From NCBI GenBank assembly GCA_022559985.1, contig JAFJTR010000006.1, positions 186,001 to 250,000 on the forward strand: a stretch of DNA of 64,000 bases, in the 5' to 3' direction. The DNA is from Parastagonospora avenae f. sp. tritici 18332-5 (taxonomy: Eukaryota > Ascomycota > Dothideomycetes > Pleosporales > Phaeosphaeriaceae). Below are positions 1 through 8,892 of the stretch, piece after piece; positions within the stretch are counted from its first letter, which is position 1; every line of letters starts with the position of its first letter. The notes under the pieces are model-generated. The model was not told the origin of the DNA and did no database searches. It worked only from the letters and a program-made list of their open reading frames with translations. The position numbers and the translations under genes are program-made.

Positions 1-1382
1 GTATTGCCACAATTTGCATGCCAGCAATGACCTCTGGCGCCGGTTTTGCCGTCTGTCGATTCTTCATTGGACTCAGCGAAGCGCCGTTCTTCCCTGGTAT
101 CACTCTGAGTAAGTTGTAGCCTCCTGGATACAAGATCGGCCGAGCTGACGGAAAATAGTGACGTCCTCATGGTACACCAAAGAGGAGAACCCCATGCGCA
201 TGGCAATCTGGCATGCTGGAAACACCATGTCGAACATCCTTTCCGGCTTCCTTGCCGCTGGAATTCTCACCAACATGGATGATGTGCTCGGTCTCCATGC
301 GTGGCAGTGGTTCTTCATCATTGAGGGCGCTGCATCGATCCTTGTAGCCGCCGTCGCTTACATCTTGCTTCCTTCATGGCCCCACAACACCAGGTGGCTC
401 ACACCTGAAGAGGCTGAAATGGCCCAGTACCGTGTCCAATTGTCCAATGGTGGCGTTGATGAGGGTGTAGGAGGAACTTGGGACGGCGTCAAAGACGCAG
501 CCAGGTATGTAACCTTTTCCATTTTATTAAACTCGAAGCCACACACCGATTTTCCCTTCTTGTACTTGTCCACTAGAGTCTGGCGATTCTGGGTCGTCGT
601 TGTTCGTAGGATTACGGGTCCCGAACGTCTTCACAGGCTTTTTGCCTCCCGCATCAACCACCACGAAGTTTTGCAGCCTCCCCTATCTAACGGAGATTTT
701 AGAGATCCGTATACTTGGCTCTTCTGCTTAATGCATTTCGCTCTGGTTACAGCGCAGAGCTTCAAGGATTTCCTGCCATCGGTAAGATCCACTTTTCCCT
801 TCTCGCCGACATATTTGCTAACAAGCACACCAGATTATGGCCACATTCCACTTCGACAAGCTCACTACGTACCTCGTCCAAGCTCCTCCTTACGCCATTG
901 CATACGCAGTTGCTTGCGGTCTGGCTTACACATCCGGTCGCTTCCAAGAATCCTGCTACCACATCGTCATCCCCATCCTCTTCAGTGCAGCTGGATGCAG
1001 CATGCTCATCGCGACACTGAACGTCGGCGCCCGCTACTTTGGTCTTATCCTGCTCATAAGCGGTACCTACTCCGGCCTTAACTTGCAACTCAGCTGGGAG
1101 ACCACACTCGTGCCTGCACCCAGGAGTAAGAAGGCAGCGCTCATTGCCATTGCCAACTGCATCAGTCAGACGAGCCATTGGTTCAGCCCATACTTCTTTC
1201 CGACATCGCAGGAGCCATTTTACCGTCTTGGCGGTGGCTTGATCCTGTTTGGATGCGTGGCTTGTGTGGTGTCTGCCATGCTGATCAAGATGAGGGCGAA
1301 GGCGCTGAACAAGAAGCTTGATGAGGCTGAAGGCTGGTCCGAGCACACTGGTGTTGAGCGCGGATGGAGACATGTGTATTAA
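1..1382 (+). CDS. Dal5-like MFS transporter, 5' truncated by window edge
   Basis: Plasma-membrane major facilitator of the fungal anion:cation symporter (allantoate permease/Dal5) group, which imports organic anions such as vitamins and allantoate. The exact substrate cannot be read from the sequence. Inferred exons are <1-108, 159-504, 703-781 and 834-1382, and the joins keep one frame. The family motif SEAPFFPGITL (exon 1) continues into MTSSWYTKEE (exon 2), and exon 3 carries the conserved DPYTWLF and TAQSFKDFLPS segments. Several hydrophobic membrane spans follow, and the protein ends TGVERGWRHVY. The N-terminal half of the protein lies before the window. The intron 505-702 is 198 nt, much longer than its neighbours, a multiple of three and free of stops, but it has a good branch point (CTAAC) and its translation does not resemble the family. 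Family assignment is confident, substrate is not. Confidence 0.88.
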
Positions 1383-1606
1383 GCACGCGTGTGGAAGCAG
1401 GTCTGAGGTTATGATTATACGACGGTTTGAACGACACTTTTGCTCATTGTATATATTTGCAAGTCGTTTTCTTGTTATTAGCGGCTATTTGAATCAATTC
1501 GATGTCCAAAGCATTGCAGTTCATTCTCTCAGTGCAAGTGAGAGATGCGAACTGTTGCTGACCGTCTGTTCCAATGTCTGCCAAAACTCCGTCCTAGCCC
1601 GTGATA

Positions 1607-2478
1607 TCAGCCGGTAGCATATGCTTCCTTCTTGGCACTTTTGGCCGCGTCTTCGTCATGAAACCCCGGTCCCTCGTCTTCGTCTTCGCTGTCATCCTCT
1701 TCGACTAAGTCTTCGCCGTCCTCTTCGCCATTCTCTTCCTGCTTTGGCGGTTGGCTGTACAGCTTCGCTGTCGCCATTGGTACGGCTGCCATCAACTCCA
1801 GCGCCTCCTTGAACATTTTCCCCTTCTTATATGCATCAATAACCAACCCAAACATTTCGATGGCAGTATCGTGCAGGAGCTCAGTGACATCATCCGACGA
1901 AAAGCAAGTCCTGAACACAGCCTGGACACCCTCTGGCATAGAGGACTGACAGTACTCGTGGAACTCCGAGCGAAACCTGATTCCGCTGAGAACAATAAGG
2001 TCAGAGATTTGGAATTGAACAGCCGCACCATAAACGAGGAGGTGGGAAAGGATCCGCAGAGCAAAATCGTTGCTGAGATCACGCGCACGATTAAGATCGT
2101 ATCGCCCATAGTAACAATACATAAGCACGTCGATCATAGCCTCGCGCATGGCGATGTTGGAGTACTTGTGCGTGTCAATAGGCGCAGTCGAATTGTTGAA
2201 CGAGAAGAGGTCGATCAAGTTGGCTTCCTGGAGCAATGTCAGCTGGACCCAGACCAAGCAGCGGTATTACGAACGCTTTCGTGTTTCTCGAAGAATTTCT
2301 CGAAGACGCGCGACTGCGCTGCGAGTACGACTTTGTGGACCTTGTGGTCGGAGCCGCCGTCTACTTTGAACGTGAAGTCGGAGAAATTGCTCGTCTGCGC
2401 AAGCCTGGGAATTGTTAATAAAAAGCAGGCAGTTGGCATGATAACGCACTCGTACAGATATCTCTGGACGGCCTCCAT
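1607..2478 (-). CDS. BTB/POZ domain protein
   Basis: Probable protein-interaction or Cul3-adaptor-type BTB/POZ protein of fungi. The actual partner is unknown. Inferred exons on the minus strand are 2478-2450, 2404-2275 and 2227-1607, giving about 259 residues. Introns are 45 nt (GTGCGT..CCAG) and 47 nt (GTTCGT..CCAG), and splicing them restores one continuous frame. The start MEAVQRYLYELAQ runs into the BTB core: SNFSDFTF, HKVHKVVLAAQSRVF, then the second half with MYCYYGRYD at roughly residues 15-110. An alpha-helical region follows, and the tail (last ~45 residues) is strongly acidic and ends with a short basic patch. An upstream GTG-led extension in the first frame has no ATG and is not used. 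The domain call is good; the small first exon is the least certain part. Confidence 0.8.
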
Positions 2479-3537
2479 CTTGTCTCCAACAGGACTTGTC
2501 TGTTTGATCGTGAGCACGGGTGCTTCTAGGTAGTAACAGCGTCGAGCCAGCGGAAAGCGCGATATTTCGTAGAAGTACGCAACACGATATTTTTGTTATT
2601 GTTTAGTTGACATTGACGCGAAAGTTTCGCGTCAGGTGAAAGCGCACTTCATCACGCGGAATGAAAGTGAAGACCTGAACCAGAACAATGTCGAAACAAA
2701 TGACCATTTGTGAAGGAGAGAACGGAATTAGCGGTTTTTAAGAGAATCGCGAAATTACAGCCATACAGTGTCGTATAGATTAGCTTAACGTTTGCATATA
2801 ACGGCAACAGGGTACCGTTGTCGCAGACGAGCCAGCGTATGCTCCTGGTCACAAAACCGCCTCAGGAAGGCCATCATAGAGTTTGTTGGTGTGAGATCTC
2901 ATTGTAAGACTAGGTCTGGAGAAAATTTTGGCGATCTAGCAAATGCTCGGGATGACGTTGCTTCGTCAATAGGACTACGTCGTGTGTCCGGCGGTGTTTC
3001 AGCTATCGACGAAAGCAAGCTCACCCGCCGTTATACAATGAAGAAGAGGCAGTTCAGTCGATTATAAAGACCAAAGATTCAAGGAAGTGCTGGTTCATGG
3101 TAAAAGCGACAAAGTATAGCAGTGATTGCTAGGTGTCTATCAGATTTGCGTATGCCTTGCCTCACTTCGTCACCAGGTATTGCAGAAATCGTGCGCGCTA
3201 TGTCTGAACAATCTTAGTACTATGTAAGGACAATACAAGCTGTCTAACTTCGAGTTGATCATAATACTTCGCTACGTACTGGTAAGCTATTGTATTCATC
3301 CAGGCTTGTGTATAAACTGACGACTGCCCTTTGCTCTTATGCTAAGTTTGTACAGAGCGCGCACGAATTATCGCAGCACCTAGTGTCTTCACTGATTAGC
3401 TTAAGTCATAGCGGGCTGTGAGAGCTAAATTCCAATTCCAATTACTTCTTTGAGGACTATTTTACGCAGGACAGGTTTGCACCCATAAGTATGTATACAT
3501 AACGCCATTGTTTTCCAAAAAAAACTTATAACTCCAA
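2479..3537. other. Intergenic, about 1.06 kb between BTB gene and IPK1 3' end
   Basis: No convincing coding sequence, RNA gene or repeat is visible. The part next to 2479 should hold the promoter and 5' UTR of the BTB gene, and the right end the 3' UTR of the IPK1 gene. Short open frames here have no family-like composition. Confidence 0.6.
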
Positions 3538-4932
3538 TCAATGCAAGTACGTCAAGCGCTGAAGCCAAGGCTGATTGGTGACGTTAATATGAGGAATAAG
3601 ACAGCCAAGGTTTTCCTTGACCTCCCGCGTATACGACCCAGACTCAATCAACTCCGTCTCTTTGGCAGCCCAGTCATCCATCTTGTCCGCAGACTTGAAG
3701 TCCAGGTCTCCGAGTTTGCACTCGATAGATGACGGAACCACACCGTCTTTCGAGTATCTGATTCGTATGTAAAGCGAGCAATCTCGTAGGGTCATTGCTA
3801 GGCGCACATTGTGCTCGAACATGTTGTGTAGCTCCTTCTTCGGTGATCCTATCGTTTTGCCATTGAGGATGCCGTGGTGGTCGAGACTGACTTGCAGGAC
3901 TCTCAGGTGTTCAAGTAGACTTTTCCCTGGGCCTTTCATGAGATACGAGGTTATCTCATGCGATATGGCGCTGTTTCGTTTTGGGTCTTGTGTGGGTCCA
4001 GCCGCTTGCTCGACGACTCTAGAGAGGACCCATTTGTTCACCACGTCAAAGTCGCCATTCAGGAGCTGCAACGGACAGAGATATTTCGACGGATCTTTTG
4101 GCTTCAAGACCTGCAGTGCGCATGTTCGACAACGTATTGCCTTCGAAGGCGCAGTAGGTGACTGAGCAAGCCACTTCGGTTTGAGCTCTATGGTGACAGA
4201 GGTTCCAGGTGTAGGGGTCATATCGGGGAGAAGGATACCCCACCTTCGGGAGGTCAGCAGCTGCTGTGCCGAACCTAAACCTCTTTCCACGCCAATGGCA
4301 TCACTTTTGGAGGTGAGATCTACCATAACGTTGGAGGAAAGTACGACGCCTTGATGCTCCATGAGATACTCTGTGTAATCGCCATCGTGCATCTTGATCA
4401 TTGATGGCGTATACGCAGGTCCAACGATGGTCGTAACTCCTCCTGCGGCGAACAGTGGTCGCACGTGGCCGTAGAATCCAGAGATGACCTCCTCACATCG
4501 TAGAGTCTTTAGCAAGCCCTTGTTGATGCGGAGCACCTTGTCGACCAATTCCAGGCTGTGGATTGGAGTAGCCTTTGTGCTTGCCAATTTTGCGTCAACG
4601 AACAGGAATGGCTGGTCTTGCTGTGGGGATTTGCGCGGCCATGAATGTATCTTGAATATGACGTTGGCACCGCCTTGACTGAGATACTGGAAGCACACGA
4701 GTGCCTTATCAGGCGCTTTGTCGAACTTTGACACGCAACAGCGCGCTTCTGGCTGCTTCAGCATCTGAAATTGATCCCGATCGTCGCTTGTGAGCTGCAA
4801 GGGCTCGAGTGTCGTATCCGGTGGAGTTTTGACGGTGGGGGGATATCCGCTACTTGGTATGACGGCTGGCTGAGGTGGAGGTGGAGGCTCTTGCTGCTCC
4901 CCTGCGGCCTTCTTCGGCTTGTGTTTGCTCAT
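3538..4932 (-). CDS. IPK1: Inositol-pentakisphosphate 2-kinase
   Basis: Phosphorylates the 2-position of inositol 1,3,4,5,6-pentakisphosphate to make phytate (IP6), a step linked to mRNA export and nuclear signalling. Single exon of 464 residues. The frame extends upstream to a TTG, but the first ATG (4932, MSKHKPKK) follows family practice. Conserved IPK1 features visible: a Gly-rich nucleotide-binding strand with GGAN at residues 87-90, the KVLRINKG segment at 132-139, IELKPKW at 248-254 (the family hallmark), the CRTC cysteines at 268-271 (zinc-site region), then the CPLQLLNGD block and TLRDCSLYIRI near the C terminus. The N terminus has a proline run. The gene is divergent from the DUF952 gene and shares a ~0.5 kb upstream region with it. 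Confidence 0.88.
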   Translation of the reverse strand: MSKHKPKKAAGEQQEPPPPPQPAVIPSSGYPPTVKTPPDTTLEPLQLTSDDRDQFQMLKQPEARCCVSKFDKAPDKALVCFQYLSQGGANVIFKIHSWPRKSPQQDQPFLFVDAKLASTKATPIHSLELVDKVLRINKGLLKTLRCEEVISGFYGHVRPLFAAGGVTTIVGPAYTPSMIKMHDGDYTEYLMEHQGVVLSSNVMVDLTSKSDAIGVERGLGSAQQLLTSRRWGILLPDMTPTPGTSVTIELKPKWLAQSPTAPSKAIRCRTCALQVLKPKDPSKYLCPLQLLNGDFDVVNKWVLSRVVEQAAGPTQDPKRNSAISHEITSYLMKGPGKSLLEHLRVLQVSLDHHGILNGKTIGSPKKELHNMFEHNVRLAMTLRDCSLYIRIRYSKDGVVPSSIECKLGDLDFKSADKMDDWAAKETELIESGSYTREVKENLGCLIPHINVTNQPWLQRLTYLH

Positions 4933-5448
4933 GGTAGAAGTAAGGATATCACAAGCGCCCAAGAGTCAAGTGACCAGCAGAGTCTGAGCTAGCGCTTAAG
5001 AAATTATATGAAGAGATGAAAGATGACAACAACATTGCTGATTGTGCAGCGGGATGGCAGATACTTGGAGTGAGTGTTGGGCAGGCGCGCTCCTTCCTTG
5101 TGCAACTGGGAAGGTTTATGTTGTTGATTCGACCGTGACGTAGTCGAGTCATTCCTGGCAAACTCCTTCATCGCTCCCGTGCGCCAAACTTTCCGCTGTC
5201 GCTGCAAACGTACACGAGCCAATACATCCCTCATGACTGTAGTGCTTAGGGGGCTGAATCATGTGTGGCGCAGGGTCCAGATGTCAAAATAGCGAGGTGG
5301 GTCATGGCGCGAATTACGTCAGCCCTGTACTGAGATTCCTGCCTCGACAACTCTACGTTTGTACGCACCTTGAAGCACTCTTGATCGCAGCAAAGTCGCC
5401 GAAACAGTTTCCCGCACGTGAAATATCGTACACTTGACGCTCGTCGCC
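4933..5448. promoter_or_regulatory. Divergent upstream region of IPK1 and the DUF952 gene
   Basis: A 516-nt gap between two divergent start codons. It must hold both promoters and 5' UTRs. I see no RNA gene or repeat and no confidently named transcription-factor site. Confidence 0.5.
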
Positions 5449-5847
5449 ATGCCCGCCCCCTCGCCGCTACCGCAATATCTCTACAAGATTTTGCCATCTG
5501 CCCCGCCTTCACCGCTGCCAAAGCGCCTGCCCCTCTCAGACCTTGACCGCAAGGATGGCTACATTCACCTGTCGACATCCGAGCAGGTAGCCAGCACTGC
5601 TGACAAGTGGTTTGACACTTTCTCAGAGCTGTGGCTTCTGAAGATCAAATACGATGTTCTGGCCAAGGGCACTGATGCCGACGGCGAGGTACATGCGGAG
5701 AAGAAGGCAGAGATCAAATGGGAAGAAGTGGGGCGCGGATGCTTTGCTCATTTCTACAATGGAGGTTTAGGCAGTGGGAACGTTGCGGAGGCGCTTAAGG
5801 TCGAGAAGACTGATAGCTGGGCTGAAAGCTTGAGCTTGGAGTGGTGA
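5449..5847 (+). CDS. DUF952 domain protein
   Basis: Small single-exon protein of 132 residues of the DUF952 family, a widespread family of unknown biochemical role. The ATG at 5449 is chosen, since the frame upstream starts only with TTG. Family pattern visible: an N-terminal YLYKILP strand, the central DGYIHLSTSEQV motif, a WLLKIKYD strand, then acidic and aromatic residues around WEEVGRGCFAHFYNG. The length is normal for the family. No signal peptide or membrane segment. It lies head-to-head with the IPK1 gene, but I draw no functional conclusion from that. Confidence 0.85.
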   Translation: MPAPSPLPQYLYKILPSAPPSPLPKRLPLSDLDRKDGYIHLSTSEQVASTADKWFDTFSELWLLKIKYDVLAKGTDADGEVHAEKKAEIKWEEVGRGCFAHFYNGGLGSGNVAEALKVEKTDSWAESLSLEW

Positions 5848-6261
5848 GCTGGGCCCCTCAGTTGGCTTCACGAATCGCATGAGAGCTTCATGCACGAGCT
5901 CCTTCAGCCAATGAGTATTGAGTCTATGAGAAGACGCCATGTGCTACAGTAGTGAGCAAGCGTGGTCGTCTCAGCCTTCGTGCGCCATGATCGTCGAAAT
6001 TTCACCTATATGAAGCCTTAGCCTCGTTGTGCACATCCTTTACGACTTGCACGTGGCACAACTCCCAAACCATAACCCTGATAACTATCTACGGGAGCGT
6101 TCAACTACACATTGTGTAACAGAGCTTGGCAGCGAGCCTTCGGGAAGCTAGTGGGGTCCAGAATAAGTCGTCATCATCGACCTGTCTTCCACCAATAATT
6201 TACCCCCGACAATATACTCCACACCATCTCGACGCACAAACCTCCGTGAACTCTGACACAA
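5848..6261. other. Intergenic, 414 nt
   Basis: 3' UTR of the DUF952 gene and upstream region of the FAD monooxygenase gene, which are in tandem. No further feature is seen. Confidence 0.5.
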
Positions 6262-7413
6262 ATGGCAAAACAAACCATCAGTATAATCGGTGCAGGCATC
6301 GGTGGTCTGACAGTCGGGCGTTGTCTCAAGCAGCGTGGCATCCCAGCCATCCTGTACGATCGAAATGCTTCTCCAACGTCCTACAACTATGGCATCACCT
6401 TATATGCATCTACATATTCACCGCTCTTGAAAGCTCTCGGAGTGACAGAACACGTCTTCAAGAGCCGTGTTGCTGTTGATGCAGCAAACGGCGGCACAGG
6501 AAAAGCTGGTGATATATCGATGGGGGCTGGGGGCAATCGTGGAGACTGTTTTCGCGCGAACCGAGGAAAGCTTGAGGAGTGGTTAAGAGAGGGTTTGGAT
6601 GTAAGATGGGAGCATACTTTACAACAAGTCGATCAATCATCCGATACACCCACGCTCCTGCACTTCGAGAACGGACAAGCAATTGGAAGCGACATCATTG
6701 CGGGCGCGGATGGAGTACACTCGAGCTTGAGAAAATTGCTGCTTCTGGAGAGTGAGCTAGACATCTTGCCGTTTGTAGTCTTCAACGGGAAGAGGAGGAT
6801 CGAACAAACCGTGTACGGGGACAAGATTGCACCGCACATGAAGGATTCAAATGTTATCAACTTCAACCATGGGAACTCTCGACTGAATTTCAATATCAGC
6901 AACTATGATAAGGGAAAGGTCAGCGTGAGCTGGACATACTCCCGCCCTTCACGTGGCGATGGAGACGCACTACACAAGCCTGGTCGCGAACTCTCTAAGG
7001 CCACGGTTATACCCCAAGAACTCTTTGAAGAATTAGACCAATTCCGTCAGGTCGGTCTACCTCCACTATTTTCTGACCTTTTTAGTCCTGAAATGGTACG
7101 CAACGACCGCATCTTGCACTGGCTAATGCGCACTGCCCACGTACCAAAGGAAGACCTGCAAAATTTGGCACAGAAAGGCATTGTCCTTATGGGCGATGCA
7201 GCGCACGCCCACCCCATTGTCGGCGGAAACGGTGCAAACCTCGCCATTGAAGACGCTGTCCATCTCGCAGAACACATCACCGCGATGCAAAATACCGGCG
7301 GCCATGACTTCAGCGACTGGATTGGTCAGAGATATCCAGAATGGACCGAATCCATTCAAAAAGCTTCCGCGAACATCGAGCACTTGCATTCTAGTCAGGC
7401 ACAGCGGCTTTGA
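6262..7413 (+). CDS. FAD-dependent monooxygenase (salicylate hydroxylase-like)
   Basis: Flavoprotein aromatic hydroxylase-type monooxygenase that would use NAD(P)H and O2 to hydroxylate a small, probably aromatic or polyketide-like, substrate. Uninterrupted frame of 383 residues from ATG 6262. Motifs seen: the dinucleotide-binding GAGIGG at 10-15 with acidic D33 closing the second strand, the GADGVHS (DG) motif at 148-154, and the GDAAHAHPIVGGNGANLAIED block at 311-331 that binds the flavin ribityl and pyrophosphate. The length is at the short end for the class, and no C-terminal membrane anchor is visible. The 3' end is only 63 nt from the convergent EthD-like gene. The two could act on one substrate, but that is inference. 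Enzyme class is confident, substrate unknown. Confidence 0.87.
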   Translation: MAKQTISIIGAGIGGLTVGRCLKQRGIPAILYDRNASPTSYNYGITLYASTYSPLLKALGVTEHVFKSRVAVDAANGGTGKAGDISMGAGGNRGDCFRANRGKLEEWLREGLDVRWEHTLQQVDQSSDTPTLLHFENGQAIGSDIIAGADGVHSSLRKLLLLESELDILPFVVFNGKRRIEQTVYGDKIAPHMKDSNVINFNHGNSRLNFNISNYDKGKVSVSWTYSRPSRGDGDALHKPGRELSKATVIPQELFEELDQFRQVGLPPLFSDLFSPEMVRNDRILHWLMRTAHVPKEDLQNLAQKGIVLMGDAAHAHPIVGGNGANLAIEDAVHLAEHITAMQNTGGHDFSDWIGQRYPEWTESIQKASANIEHLHSSQAQRL

Positions 7414-7476
7414 AGCCTCACCTAAGACTACATCCACAGCAATCCCAATACAACAAATAATCAACCCCCATCTCCT

Positions 7477-8223
7477 CTACCTCCCCACCTCCCCCCACAC
7501 ACTCTCCTCATAACTCCTCTTACACTTAAACCACCCAATCTCACTCCCCACCAGCCCACCCATGACCTTCCTCGCCCATTCCGTCTCCGCACTCGCCTGC
7601 AACTCCGCCCACGGCAGCACCTCCCCGCTGAACTCATGCAGCGCAAGGAACTTGGGTATCTCAGGCCTGCTCCGCTCAAACCCGTCCAACCGCGTCCCGT
7701 CGACGAGTTCGTACCGCCGCGTGCGCACATACCCAGGCGCTTGCGCAAGGACAGGGAGGTGTTCGTCTGTATACCACTTATTGAAATCAGTCACAGCTTC
7801 GGCGTCGGGTGGAGGTTGCAGCGCAGCAGATATCAAAAACGCACTCTCTCCCGGCGCGGAAATATTCGGATTCTCGTAATTCTGCACCTCCTCGTAAAAC
7901 CGCGTATCGAACCGCGCATTCTTGAATATCCCGTCCAGGAGTTCTTGCGGCGGTGGTGTCTGGCCGTTGAGCGCGCGGAACGCCGGCGAGTTGCGGTACG
8001 ACACGTCGCTCATTTCGTAGACGGTGAGCCAGGGGGCGGAGGAGCTGAGGGTGTCGGGGGAGGGTTGCGGGGAGAGGGCTTCCCAGCGGATGGCCGAGGG
8101 CAGGCCGGGGAGCGCGAGGACTTCTTGGATGTGTGTGTCTTCGTACCATTTGCAGAATTTCTGTGGGGAGAGGGCGGAGGGTTGTGTTACGCGGGAGGAG
8201 ACCCAGAGGATGCCTTTTGTCAT
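7477..8223 (-). CDS. EthD-like tandem dimeric alpha/beta-barrel protein
   Basis: Intronless 248-residue protein resembling fungal EthD-domain proteins, a ferredoxin-like fold used by ring-cleaving, cyclising or accessory proteins in oxidative catabolism. The start MTKGILWVSS at 8223 is chosen because further upstream codons look non-coding. The sequence shows two homologous halves: FCKWYEDTH followed by LALPG (residues 23-40), and FNKWYTDEH followed by LAQAPG (147-164). It is therefore probably a covalent pseudo-dimer in which each half gives one barrel. No signal peptide. It lies tail-to-tail with the FAD monooxygenase gene. Function is not known beyond the fold. Confidence 0.8.
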   Translation of the reverse strand: MTKGILWVSSRVTQPSALSPQKFCKWYEDTHIQEVLALPGLPSAIRWEALSPQPSPDTLSSSAPWLTVYEMSDVSYRNSPAFRALNGQTPPPQELLDGIFKNARFDTRFYEEVQNYENPNISAPGESAFLISAALQPPPDAEAVTDFNKWYTDEHLPVLAQAPGYVRTRRYELVDGTRLDGFERSRPEIPKFLALHEFSGEVLPWAELQASAETEWARKVMGGLVGSEIGWFKCKRSYEESVWGEVGR

Positions 8224-8892
8224 GTTTTGGATGATATCTTGAAGTCTCGAGTTTGAAACGTCGATGAATGGTTGACGGGTTTTTTTGTGTTGGACTGAGC
8301 AGATTTGGTGCGTGATAGATTTGGTACGTGATAGATCTGGTGCGTGGGTTTGAAGCTGTACCTGTGTCGTTGGCATGCATGTTATATCCTTCCGCCAAAG
8401 GAAGTCGTTAGCCGTCCCGTCTCCGCACGACTCCACCACCACGTCAAACGGGGAACCCTATGATTAGCACCACACGACTTGATTCCGAGACAGCACTCGC
8501 ATGTTCGAACAGCGACTTCAACATTATCATTACGCTTGCGCCTATATACCAACTTCCTCCTCCTGTGCATCTTTCTCCCCACATCCGACCTTCTCTAGCC
8601 AAATGACAGGCGAGCGACCCGCCTGCAAAATCGTGTACGTTTGTAACAAAAGCCTTTGGTAGAAGGGTAGTGCATGCAGCACCCGGCCCTGCGGATGCGA
8701 CATCAAAAATGGTGATATCGCTGAAACAATCGCTAGCAGAGATGAAAATAACTGGTCCGGTCCATGCAAGATGAGTATAAGGAAAGGTTGTGTTGTGACA
8801 TTCTAATGGTCGAGGAACTTTTGGTGCTGGCGGGAAGCGTGTGGTGGTGTGTGTCGGTATGTATCCAATGACGGATGGGGCGGGATGGTGGA
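8224..8892. other. Intergenic, 669 nt
   Basis: Upstream region of the EthD-like gene and 3' UTR of the Ssk1 gene, both on the minus strand. A 150-codon open frame on the minus strand (8444-8896) overlaps the Ssk1 stop and has no recognisable domain, so it is not called. Confidence 0.5.

Noticed and set aside
7636..8256. 206-codon plus-strand frame
   Set aside because: Antisense to the EthD-like gene, which has two internally homologous domains on the minus strand.
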